In this document: in pieces, positions 39,271-46,576 of the stretch
Layout: the number at the start of each line of letters is the position of its first letter
Position numbering within the stretch: the stretch's first letter is position 1
From: Granulosicoccaceae sp. 1_MG-2023
Lineage (GTDB): Bacteria; Pseudomonadota; Gammaproteobacteria; Granulosicoccales; Granulosicoccaceae
DNA: 64,000 bases
Direction of reading: 5' to 3'
NCBI GenBank assembly: GCA_030546905.1
Contig: JAUOPI010000007.1
Span: forward strand, 104,280-168,279
Program-made: the position numbers and the translations under genes
The notes under the pieces: model-generated
What the model was told of the DNA's origin: nothing
The model's input: only the letters and a program-made list of their open reading frames with translations
The model's database searches: none

Positions 39271-40491
39271 TTAACGACGGATATTGATGACAGTCTGGCT
39301 CAGCGTGTCAGCTGTGCCTATGACCTGGGCATTGGCCTGGAAGCTGCGCTGTGCACCGATCATGGCCACCAGTTCTTCGGTGATATCCACGTTTGACGCC
39401 TCAAGCGCACCGGACTGCAACAGACCCAGGCTTGCACTACCGGGCGCACCGGTGGCGCCGGCACCGGAATCAAAGGTTTCCGCCCAGCTGGTGTCACCGA
39501 CCGGGCTCAGACCTTGCGGGTTTGAGAAGTTGGTCAGGGTGATCTGGCCCATCGGCTTGGCTTCACGGTTGGTGTAAATACCGTAGACAACACCTGTGCT
39601 GTCGATTTCGACGCTTGACAGACGGCCGGCTTCATAACCGTCCTGATAAACCTCGTTCACGCCGAAGGGGTTTTCAAACTGCGTGGTGTCGGCCAGATCC
39701 AGGGTGAAGGATTGTGCTGCCGCACCGGTATCGGGCGTGTAAGCGGCCGTGGAGATTACCGCTTCGCCGGCCACGCCATTGAGCGATTCCAGCGTACCGT
39801 CTTCGTTGAAGGTCAGCGTGTCGGTGCTCACTTGCTGGTCGTCAACATAGGTGTAGCTGGTCCAGTCCTTGGCGCCTTCCTTGCGGAAATAGACAGTCGC
39901 TTCATGCGGATAACCGAGCGAATCGTAGATCGAGGTTGAGGTCGAGAAGTTATAGCTGGAGGCTGAATTCACATCGAATACATCATCCGGTGTTTCAGCG
40001 GTGGCATCCAGGTTCAGACCCAGATCGATCTCGCTGGTGGCATTGGGGGCCAGGCTGCCTGAATCGACCAGAATCGGGCCGATTGTCGAGGTCAGTTCAT
40101 CGTCGTCGTTAACCTGATAACCGGTCAGGTAATCACCGGATGAGTTAACAATATAGCCTTCTTCGTCCAGACCGAAGGTACCGGCACGGGTGTAAACGAC
40201 TTCACCGCTGCTCTCCATACGGAAGAAACCTTCCCCGGAGATGGCCAGATCCATATCGTTTTCGGTGTAGGTCATGTCGCCCTGGGTGAATTCCTGGGTG
40301 ACCTGAGTAACACGCACACCGGCGCCGGTTTGGGTGTCTGAAGCACCGCCGTTGGTGACGGCGTAAACGTCAGCAAATTCGGTGCTGGAGCGTTTAAAGC
40401 CATTGGTGGCGTTGTTGGCAATGTTGTTAGAGATCACCTCAAGCTGCGAACTCGCGGCGTTGATCCCTGATAAAGCGATTTCTAAAGGCAT
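39271..40491 (-). CDS. flgE: Flagellar hook protein FlgE
   Basis: This 406-residue protein has the hook N terminus (ALSGINAASSQLEVISNNIA, NNATNGFKRSSTEFADVYAV), a central domain enriched in acidic and polar residues, and the C-terminal EASNVDITEELVAMIGAQRS. It polymerises into the universal joint. Its length is near the usual 400 residues. Confidence 0.97.
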   Translation of the reverse strand: MPLEIALSGINAASSQLEVISNNIANNATNGFKRSSTEFADVYAVTNGGASDTQTGAGVRVTQVTQEFTQGDMTYTENDMDLAISGEGFFRMESSGEVVYTRAGTFGLDEEGYIVNSSGDYLTGYQVNDDDELTSTIGPILVDSGSLAPNATSEIDLGLNLDATAETPDDVFDVNSASSYNFSTSTSIYDSLGYPHEATVYFRKEGAKDWTSYTYVDDQQVSTDTLTFNEDGTLESLNGVAGEAVISTAAYTPDTGAAAQSFTLDLADTTQFENPFGVNEVYQDGYEAGRLSSVEIDSTGVVYGIYTNREAKPMGQITLTNFSNPQGLSPVGDTSWAETFDSGAGATGAPGSASLGLLQSGALEASNVDITEELVAMIGAQRSFQANAQVIGTADTLSQTVINIRR

Positions 40492-40511
40492 AATATCTTC
40501 CTTGGTTTACT

Positions 40512-41186
40512 TTAAAAAATCTGAGTGACGTCCGCGAAACTCAGGCTTTGGCCGCCGGCGGTATTGATTGTGATCCCGCCACTGCCGGCCGAAAAATTGA
40601 CGCTTTCAACTTGCTCGAGCATGCTGACTTCGGCCGCTTCGGCGTCGACACTGCTGAGGTCGTTGATGGTGATGCTATAGCTGCCCGGGGCTGCGCGGCT
40701 GCCGTCGGCCAGCAGGCCATCCCAGCTGAAACGGTTTTGTCCGGCCGATTGCACGCCCAGATCGATCTGATGTACCAACTCACCGGCGGCGTTGAAAATG
40801 CTCGCATTGGTGCTGCCGGCCGAGCTGTAGAGTTCGTAGACACCCTCAATGCTGCCTTCTTCATCAAGCGTGAATGTGTCGGTCGGTATCATCACATCGC
40901 GGCCAACCAGGTTCGCGGCTTGTAATGCCTGCGAGCCGGTCAGATTGTCGGCCAGGGCTGTAATGTTATCGTTCATCTCATCGATGCCCGTGACGGTGCT
41001 GAATTGTGCGATCTGGGCGATAAACTCGCCGTTCTCCGCCGGATCCAGCGGGTCCTGATTGCGCAACTGTTCCAGCATCAGAGTCATAAACTCATCCTGG
41101 CCAAGTTCGCTTTCAGTGACCGTACTGGTCTGAGCGGTGATGCTGTAATCGCTCAGCAAGCTGGTGCTATCTATTGCACTTGTCAT
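40512..41186 (-). CDS. flgD: Hook cap protein FlgD
   Basis: This 224-residue protein has the N-terminal FlgD signature ESELGQDEFMTLMLEQLRNQ, DPLDPAENGEFIAQIAQFST, followed by a Tudor/FnIII-like domain (GSYSITINDLSSVDAEAAEV). It caps the growing hook. The C-terminal half is as divergent as is usual for FlgD. Confidence 0.95.
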   Translation of the reverse strand: MTSAIDSTSLLSDYSITAQTSTVTESELGQDEFMTLMLEQLRNQDPLDPAENGEFIAQIAQFSTVTGIDEMNDNITALADNLTGSQALQAANLVGRDVMIPTDTFTLDEEGSIEGVYELYSSAGSTNASIFNAAGELVHQIDLGVQSAGQNRFSWDGLLADGSRAAPGSYSITINDLSSVDAEAAEVSMLEQVESVNFSAGSGGITINTAGGQSLSFADVTQIF

Positions 41187-41201
41187 ATTGGTCGTCCTTG
41201 T

Positions 41202-41612
41202 TTACTCACCGAGCTTGAGTGTTTCAAGCAGCAAGGTTTTCGAGGTGTTGAGCACCTCGATGTTGTTGCGGTAACTGCGCGAGGCAGAAATCATATTGGC
41301 CATCTCTTCGACAGCGTTGACGTTGGAGGCATAGACATAGCCTTCCTCGTCGGCGAGGGGATGTTCGGGCTCATAGCGTTTTTCATGTGCGGCCTGGCTT
41401 TCCACCACACCCAGTGATTGCACGCCGGTGCTGCCGTCGCTGTTGACGTCCTGCATCAGTGCACTGAAAACCGGGTGACGTGACTTATAAGCCTCGTCTT
41501 CGCTGCCGGCTACGGAGTTGGCGTTTGCCATATTGCTGGCCGTCAGGTTCATGCGTAAGGCCTGCGACGCCATGCCGCTGCCGGAAATATCGAATACATT
41601 AAATAAAGACAT
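41202..41612 (-). CDS. flgC: Proximal rod protein FlgC
   Basis: This 136-residue protein reads SLFNVFDISGSGMASQALRM, NLTASNMANANSVAGSEDEA and ends with NAVEEMANMISASRSYRNNI, all standard for FlgC. It follows flgB by two bases. It forms part of the proximal rod. Confidence 0.96.
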   Translation of the reverse strand: MSLFNVFDISGSGMASQALRMNLTASNMANANSVAGSEDEAYKSRHPVFSALMQDVNSDGSTGVQSLGVVESQAAHEKRYEPEHPLADEEGYVYASNVNAVEEMANMISASRSYRNNIEVLNTSKTLLLETLKLGE

Positions 41613-41614
41613 GC

Positions 41615-42013
41615 TTATTCACTCCGCAGGGTTCGGATAAGGCCGGAAATACGTTTGCCGAGAAACTCGAGGCTGGCTTGATAGCGCACGGCGTTCTCAG
41701 CGAATTCAGCCTGCTCGACGTCAGTGTCCACGGTGTTGCCGTCCAGAGAAGGCTCCTGAGGCACGCGATAGAGCAGGTCGCTGGCGGCGATCTGACCGGC
41801 AGGGGCAGCGATATGCCCGGGGTTGGTCACCTCCAGCGTGCTGCCGGCGTTGCTTAACTGTGTACGCAGGGCTTCGGAAAAGTCGAAATCCCGCGCCTTG
41901 TAATTAGGTGTGTCTGCGTTGGCCAGATTGGAGGCCAGCAGTGAAGCACGTTGCGCGCGCAATTGCAGGGCGCTGGCGTTGGTGCTCAGATAGCTGTCTA
42001 TGCTGTTGCTCAT
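41615..42013 (-). CDS. flgB: Proximal rod protein FlgB
   Basis: This 132-residue protein has the FlgB pattern (LQLRAQRASLLASNLANADT, PNYKARDFDFSEAL) and a helical end. It is the first gene of the flgBCDEFGHIJKL block and is divergent from flgA. CCAAGGACCGG lies before its ATG. I could not find a clean -24/-12 element for it. Confidence 0.95.
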   Translation of the reverse strand: MSNSIDSYLSTNASALQLRAQRASLLASNLANADTPNYKARDFDFSEALRTQLSNAGSTLEVTNPGHIAAPAGQIAASDLLYRVPQEPSLDGNTVDTDVEQAEFAENAVRYQASLEFLGKRISGLIRTLRSE

Positions 42014-42118
42014 CGATACCGGTCCTTGGTGTTCGTATGCATGCCTTTGACATGCGCGAGGCGTTTGCCTTGCGCCGGCATGTGAAGGACTTTTCGGCGG
42101 TTCTGTGAACGAATAGAG

Positions 42119-42172
42119 GTTAGACTGCGGGACTAACGGTGTTGCCGGGGTTAGCCGCTGACTAACCCCCGG
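42119..42172. promoter_or_regulatory. Two tandem GTTAG-CTAAC inverted repeats
   Basis: GTTAG-N9-CTAAC (42119-42137) is followed 12 bases later by GTTAG-N7-CTAAC (42150-42166); the second extends to a longer stem (GGGGTTAG with CTAACCCC). Repeated dyads in a divergent control region suggest a protein-binding site or paired hairpins. FleQ sites do not obviously look like this. Confidence 0.4.
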
Positions 42173-42332
42173 TTACATGGCCCTGACAGGCTTTGGCAGC
42201 GGGCTGTAAGCACGCTTGTGTTGGATTGGCCGGGTTGTGCGGACTTGTAAATAAGCCTGCGGCTGCGCGGGATGCGCGGCGCTGATGGGAAGCCCCCGTC
42301 AGGGAAGTTTTCGGCAGGGCGGGGCGTATCTG

Positions 42333-42348
42333 TGGCATAAACCTTGAT
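42333..42348 (+). promoter_or_regulatory. -24/-12-like element before flgA
   Basis: TGGCAT-AAACC-TTGAT matches the sigma-54 consensus with correct spacing except that the -12 dinucleotide is GA instead of GC. It ends 57 bases before the flgA ATG. The GC is usually strict, so this is only a candidate. Confidence 0.35.
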
Positions 42349-42405
42349 AAATACACCAGCAATAGCCGGCAGTGTCATGCCGGCCAATAAGACAAGGAGT
42401 GTCTC

Positions 42406-43113
42406 ATGCCTGGCCGAATTCTGATTCTGACCGTGCTGGCGGTGTTCAGCGCCGTATTGCAGCCGCTGGCTGCCGCGCCGGCTTCCCACCCGCACGAAGA
42501 TATCCGTCAGACCGTTGCCGCTTTTGTTGAAGCGCAGTTGCCTGACGCCGCCGGTCTGACGGTCGATGTCGCCGATCTGGATAGGCGTCTGCGTCTGCCT
42601 GCCTGTGAAGCGCCTTTGTCGGCCTGGTGGCCGCCCGGCGCCCGGCATCAGGGTAATACCAGTATCGGGGTCCGCTGCGAGTCGGCGGTGAAACCCTGGA
42701 AACTCTTTGTGCAGGCCTCCATTAAGCTCAGTGAGCGCGTGGCTGTCTTGTCACGGGCGGTGGCACGGGGTGAGGTATTGCAGGCCGATGCGATCGAGTA
42801 CGAGGTACGGGATGTATCGCGTTTACGCAGTAATTTTATCAGCGACGCCACGCCTCTGGTCGGGCACAGATTCCTGCGTTCGGCACCGGCCGGGCGGATC
42901 GTCGATAGCCGCATGCTCGAAGCGCCGTTGATGGTCAATAAGGGGCAGAATGTCACCATCACCAGCAGCAACCCCTTATTGCAGGTCAGCATGCGCGGAG
43001 AGGCGCTGGCCGACGGTGAACTCGGTGATCTGATTCCGGTGAAAAACCTCAGTTCCGGGCGCACCGTCAACGGTGAAATCGTCAGAAAAGGTGTGGTCAG
43101 GATTTTTCATTAA
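42406..43113 (+). CDS. flgA: P-ring assembly chaperone FlgA
   Basis: This 235-residue protein has a signal peptide (LILTVLAVFSAVLQPLAAAP) and the FlgA plan: an N-terminal domain (RRLRLPACEAPLSAWWPPGA-like), then an SAF domain (SRAVARGEVLQADAIEYEVR) and a C-terminal beta domain (QVSMRGEALADGELGDLIPV). It helps FlgI form the P ring in the periplasm. AAGGAG lies ideally before the ATG. flgN follows after 59 bases. Confidence 0.94.
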   Translation: MPGRILILTVLAVFSAVLQPLAAAPASHPHEDIRQTVAAFVEAQLPDAAGLTVDVADLDRRLRLPACEAPLSAWWPPGARHQGNTSIGVRCESAVKPWKLFVQASIKLSERVAVLSRAVARGEVLQADAIEYEVRDVSRLRSNFISDATPLVGHRFLRSAPAGRIVDSRMLEAPLMVNKGQNVTITSSNPLLQVSMRGEALADGELGDLIPVKNLSSGRTVNGEIVRKGVVRIFH

Positions 43114-43172
43114 ACGGCCCTGCGGAGCGGGGCGCTTATTAACAAGCAAGTACAACACACAGGATGTGATCC

Positions 43173-43592
43173 ATGGATAGAAGCGAATTGCTGGAAAATG
43201 CAGTCAGCCGGTTTAGCGCATTGTCGTCTGTGCTCGATGATGAGCAGGCGGCATTGGCTGCCCGTGACGAGGCGGCGATGTCGGCTATTGCCAGGCGCAA
43301 GCAGTCTTTGCTCGACGAAATCGCGCAGCTTGAGCCGCAGCTCACTCAAGTGCTTGAGGAGGCCGCGACGACATCACAGGCCGATAGCGCGGTGACAGGC
43401 TTGCGGGATCTGTTGGCCGAATGCCGCAGCAAAAACCAACTCAACGGACAGTTGGTGGCCTCAGGACTGAACGTGATGGAAAAATCGATTGCGATGCTGG
43501 AATCGCTGATGCAGATCGGTCGCGTGCGCACCTATGATGCGGAAGGTCGTCGTGAACGCGGTGTTGCCAAGCGCAATATCGGGATTGCCTGA
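43173..43592 (+). CDS. flgN: Flagellar export chaperone FlgN
   Basis: This 139-residue helical protein has LLENAVSRFSALSSVLDDEQ, AALAARDEAAMSAIARRKQS and NQLNGQLVASGLNVMEKSIA, which fit FlgN, the chaperone for FlgK and FlgL. It shares a transcript with flgA. The usual third gene, flgM, is missing here and is found alone at 4289. A strong bidirectional terminator follows. Confidence 0.9.
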   Translation: MDRSELLENAVSRFSALSSVLDDEQAALAARDEAAMSAIARRKQSLLDEIAQLEPQLTQVLEEAATTSQADSAVTGLRDLLAECRSKNQLNGQLVASGLNVMEKSIAMLESLMQIGRVRTYDAEGRRERGVAKRNIGIA

Positions 43593-43624
43593 TAAGACAA
43601 GCCCGGGAATGACCGGCATAACGC

Positions 43625-43656
43625 AAAAAGGCGCTGATCTGATCAGCGCCTTTTTT
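43625..43656. terminator. Bidirectional terminator between flgN and the 379-residue gene
   Basis: A5 then GGCGCTGATC, one T, GATCAGCGCC and T6. The 10-base stem has A and T runs at the two ends and serves the two converging genes. Confidence 0.9.
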
Positions 43657-43682
43657 GTTGATCGTGCCGGGTGACTGCCGGC

Positions 43683-44822
43683 TCAGAGCAGGACCGGCGG
43701 CGGCAGACTGCCGGCGCTGGCTTGTTGCAGATCGCGCAGACAGCTCTCGGCCGCTTCACGGTTGCTGCGGGTTTTTTCCTTGTAGAAGGCGTCGAACAGA
43801 AAGCTGCAACGCATGGTCGGTGTGATATCACCCTGGGCGCGATAGTGGCGGATCAGCGGGCCTTCGTTCTGCAGCAGCTCGCGGGACAGCTCGGCGATGG
43901 CGCCTTCGCTGGTGTCCTCAAGCGGCAGTTGGGCCACCAGGTTGTGTGTGAGGGCGTGGGTAACCGTCAGTTCTGCAGGCGATTGCGCCCCGGAGGACAG
44001 CCGTACAGTGTATTCCTCCGGCCAGGCGGCGTGTCCGTCACTGACTGCCTCGTCGACAATCACGTGGGTAAAGCCGTTGAGGCTCTGTTCCAGGGAGTTG
44101 CGCAGCGGGGCATGCTGCGCATCGGTACTCAGATGCAAGACCGGCACCGGCGGACGTTCCGCCGAGGCATCGAAGTGTTCCAGACTGGCGATATCGATAA
44201 CCGTGAGTTTTTCGATCACCGCGTGAGCGGGGGCTTCAGCGGCGGCGGTTTGTACCGCCGGGCTTTCTGTACGCTGCATTGAGCTTACCGCAAGGGCCAG
44301 CGCCATAATCCCGCCGATGGTTGCCTGACGGTGGTTGGCGCGCACCCAGCGGCTGACCTTGCGGGTCAGGCCGGATACGCCGTCGCTTTCTGCGGTTTCG
44401 GCCCGGGCTTGTGCGGGCATCTCCGTTGCTGGCGTTGATTCCGGCGCGGAAGAAAGGTCCTGCGTCATTTCATCAGTCACGCCGTCGAGCTCAAAACGCG
44501 GGATATAGGAGCCGGGCTTGAGCACAATGCGCGGGCCGGCAAGGGAAATACCGGCGGCGTAGAAATCGTCAAGATTTCCGCGCAGGCGTTTTGCAAGCAC
44601 GCGCACCGAAGGGTTGCTTTGCGGGTCAAAGTCCTCAGGCTTGCCCAGCGCATCGACCGCGATGGTATAGGCCTTGATGCGTTCCTGATTGCCGCTGAGT
44701 GTTTCCTGCACAACATAGCGCAGAAATGCCGACATCTGTGGTGACGAGCGGAAACGCTCATCATCGAGTATTTGCGTCAATGCGGCGTTAACACCCCGCT
44801 TGGCTTCTTCCGTGAATTGCAT
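43683..44822 (-). CDS. Membrane protein with cyclase-associated N-terminal domain, unknown function
   Basis: Of 379 residues, the first 115 or so match the domain seen at the start of many adenylate cyclase-like and TPR signalling proteins: SPQMSAFLRYVVQETLSG, RIKAYTIAVDALGKPEDFDP, PSVRVLAKRLRGNLDDFYAA, and a proline-containing KPGSYIPRFEL. A Pro/Ala/Glu linker and one membrane helix (QATIGGIMALALAVSSM, near 167-183) follow. The C-terminal 190 residues are outside the membrane and unrecognised. The layout recalls ToxR/CadC-like one-component proteins, but I cannot see a winged helix. It lies alone between flgN and the CsrA-like gene, so a role in motility control is possible but unproven. Confidence 0.75.
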   Translation of the reverse strand: MQFTEEAKRGVNAALTQILDDERFRSSPQMSAFLRYVVQETLSGNQERIKAYTIAVDALGKPEDFDPQSNPSVRVLAKRLRGNLDDFYAAGISLAGPRIVLKPGSYIPRFELDGVTDEMTQDLSSAPESTPATEMPAQARAETAESDGVSGLTRKVSRWVRANHRQATIGGIMALALAVSSMQRTESPAVQTAAAEAPAHAVIEKLTVIDIASLEHFDASAERPPVPVLHLSTDAQHAPLRNSLEQSLNGFTHVIVDEAVSDGHAAWPEEYTVRLSSGAQSPAELTVTHALTHNLVAQLPLEDTSEGAIAELSRELLQNEGPLIRHYRAQGDITPTMRCSFLFDAFYKEKTRSNREAAESCLRDLQQASAGSLPPPVLL

Positions 44823-45055
44823 TGTTATCTCCGTTTCGTGCCCGGGTAACTCGTCCTGAGTTATCTGTCCGGGATTGAAAACTGTGATGCAATTCGCATA
44901 CCCGAAGAAACATGCATTATGACGGGTTCCACGGTGTTGCCGCCGCAGGTGCGTCTAACCCGGTGATACCGTGTGATGGGGCGGATAACGCTGGCGATAG
45001 TGCGGCGGCTGTCCGATAGGCATCAGTAATGCAATTGGCAAAGGAGAGCCCGCAG

Positions 45056-45262
45056 ATGTTGATTATGAAACGCCGTCCGGGCGAAGGCATTGCTATCGGC
45101 GACCAGATAAAGGTGCGTGTCCTGCACGCGGAAGACGGGCAGTTGTATATCGGTGTCGATGCACCGGTGGCCCTGGGTATTGATGCGCTGGAGTCGCAGG
45201 CTGAAGACGCGGCCGATGTGGCCGGGCCGGTGCGTGATCAGGCCGTCAACAAGGCGGCCTGA
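45056..45262 (+). CDS. Divergent CsrA-like protein
   Basis: With the ATG at 45056 (AAGGAG nine bases upstream) the protein has 68 residues. The first 37 align with CsrA without gaps: MLIMKRRPGEGIAIGD, then VRVLHAEDGQLYIGVDAP compared with VTVLGVKGNQVRIGVNAP. R6 and R7 are kept. The second RNA-binding strand is changed: CsrA VAVHREEI becomes LGIDALES, so H43 and R44 are Asp and Ala, and the tail is acidic and longer. R44 is the key RNA-contact residue, so this paralogue may bind different RNA, bind none, or pair with another CsrA. It lies shortly before fleN-fliA. Confidence 0.82.
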   Translation: MLIMKRRPGEGIAIGDQIKVRVLHAEDGQLYIGVDAPVALGIDALESQAEDAADVAGPVRDQAVNKAA

Positions 45263-45529
45263 GGTGACAAGGCAGTGGCACCCGGTGCCGGGTGTATCGG
45301 ACGGGCGGCCGCTGCAAGTGCTTTTACATCAAGGGTTTGTGCTGTGACCGGGTTCACGGAAGCGGCCGCTTTATGTGATCCGGCGCACGAAATTACCCCG
45401 CCACCGGCGGCGCTGCGCCGGGCTGGTTCGAGAATTGCACTGACTCAGCAAAATGCTCTGCTCAGGGTGAGCCGGGGTACTTGACGGAACAGGATCTGAA
45501 AGCACGCACTGATTGGCTTTCATAAAAAA
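45263..45529 (+). other. GC-rich spacer between the CsrA-like gene and fleN
   Basis: It contains a near-perfect palindrome (CACCCGG-TG-CCGGGTG, 45279-45294) just after the CsrA-like gene, which lacks a T run, and a short AGCGGCCGCT palindrome. I see no gene in this part; the rest of the gap to fleN is described with the small ORF at 45530. Confidence 0.45.
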
Positions 45530-45694
45530 ATGATGATGACATTTGAAGACTTCGTCACATTTGTCGATAAACAGAAAACAGCGGTTCTTTTCTGCAGCGA
45601 TGTCGCCAGAGAAGCGCCGGGTAAAGTAGTGAATCGGGATTTAACAACGATGATTGCAGTGTTAGGTGTTCAATTTTACGGAGAAGCCTTGTGA
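45530..45694 (+). CDS. Possible small ORF of 54 residues before fleN
   Basis: The frame begins with three ATG codons (45530, 45533, 45536), encodes FEDFVTFVDKQKTAVLFCSD and VAREAPGKVVNRDLTTMIAV and ends in a TGA that overlaps the fleN ATG at 45694 by one base. Such an overlap favours a coupled gene, and the composition is plausible (a helix, then a hydrophobic strand, then charged residues). Against it, no ribosome site precedes the ATG run, the stretch is AT-rich, and a sigma-28-like promoter falls inside it. It is not recognised. Confidence 0.35.
   Translation: MMMTFEDFVTFVDKQKTAVLFCSDVAREAPGKVVNRDLTTMIAVLGVQFYGEAL
45544..45570 (+). promoter_or_regulatory. Sigma-28-like promoter before fleN-fliA
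   Basis: TGAA-N15-GTCGATAA matches TAAA-N15-GCCGATAA with one mismatch in each box and exact spacing, about 120 bases before fleN. It would let FliA raise its own synthesis. It lies inside the possible small ORF, so at most one of the two may be real, or the ORF would be read from a more distant promoter. Confidence 0.5.
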
Positions 45695-46560
45695 TGGCGG
45701 CAGAAGCAGCGGCGATCGGGTCGCCGGATTATAGTCACGAGCCCTTTCAGGGAACTCCGGTTCAGGTCATTGCCGTTGCAGGCGGAAAGGGAGGTGTCGG
45801 GAAGTCTTCGGTTGCTGTCAATCTGGCGATCGCATTGGCTCACGAAGAGCACCGCGTCATGCTGATGGATGCCAATCTCGGCATGGCCAATATCGATGTA
45901 CTGCTCGACCTGCAAAGCGAACACAATCTGGCCGATGTGCTCGAAGGCAATAAAGAGCTGGCCGAGATAGTGATGGACGGACCTGCCGGCATCAAGGTGG
46001 TTCCGGCCTCCAGCGGCATGAGCCGGATGGGTCGGCTTAGCACTGCCGAAAATGCAGCCCTGGTGAACGCATTCAGCACCTTGCCGTATGACGTGGATAC
46101 GCTGATTGTTGACACTGCCGCCGGCATCACCGGCAGTATGCTGACGTTTTGTGAAGCCGCCCGCGAGGTCATGATCGTCGCTTGTGACGAGCCGACCTCT
46201 ATCTCTGACGCCTTTTCCACCATCCGCGTACTGAATCGGGAACACGGTGTGCATAGGTTCCGGATTGTGGCGAATAAAACTGAATCGGCCCAACAGGGGC
46301 TGGATGTCTACAACAAGCTGGCACGACGTGCTGACAGCGAGCTGGATGTGCTGCTTGATTTCAGCGGCAGTATTCCGCTGGATGCACACTTGCAAAAGTC
46401 GGTTCGCGAACAACGGGCTGTTGTTGAGGCATATCCGCGCAGTCGCTCGGCACAGGCATTCCAGAAGCTCGCCAACCGGGTCGACCGCTGGCCTGCACCG
46501 GAGAATCCGGACGGCCATCTGGAATTTTTTGTAGAACGATTGATCAAAATTTCGAAGTAA
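45691..46560 (+). CDS. fleN: Flagellar number regulator FleN/FlhG
   Basis: This protein of about 289 residues is a MinD/ParA-type ATPase: deviant Walker A KGGVGKSS near residue 33, LMDANLGMANIDVLLDL, and LIVDTAAGITGSM. FleN limits flagellar number and restrains FleQ in polar flagellates, working with FlhF. Starts at GTG 45691 and ATG 45694 are both possible; GGAG at 45680-45683 fits the first slightly better in spacing, ATG in codon choice. fliA follows after 16 bases. Its partner gene flhF is about 22 kb away. Confidence 0.94.
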   Translation: MMAAEAAAIGSPDYSHEPFQGTPVQVIAVAGGKGGVGKSSVAVNLAIALAHEEHRVMLMDANLGMANIDVLLDLQSEHNLADVLEGNKELAEIVMDGPAGIKVVPASSGMSRMGRLSTAENAALVNAFSTLPYDVDTLIVDTAAGITGSMLTFCEAAREVMIVACDEPTSISDAFSTIRVLNREHGVHRFRIVANKTESAQQGLDVYNKLARRADSELDVLLDFSGSIPLDAHLQKSVREQRAVVEAYPRSRSAQAFQKLANRVDRWPAPENPDGHLEFFVERLIKISK

Positions 46561-46576
46561 ATCGGGTGATTAAAGT

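Larger units (their letters stand above)
42014..42405. other. Divergent flgB / flgA control region
   Basis: This 392-base region separates flgB (minus) from flgA (plus) and must hold promoters for both. It contains two adjacent GTTAG...CTAAC inverted repeats (42119-42172) and a -24/-12-like element for flgA (42333-42348). No gene is convincing here. Confidence 0.6.
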
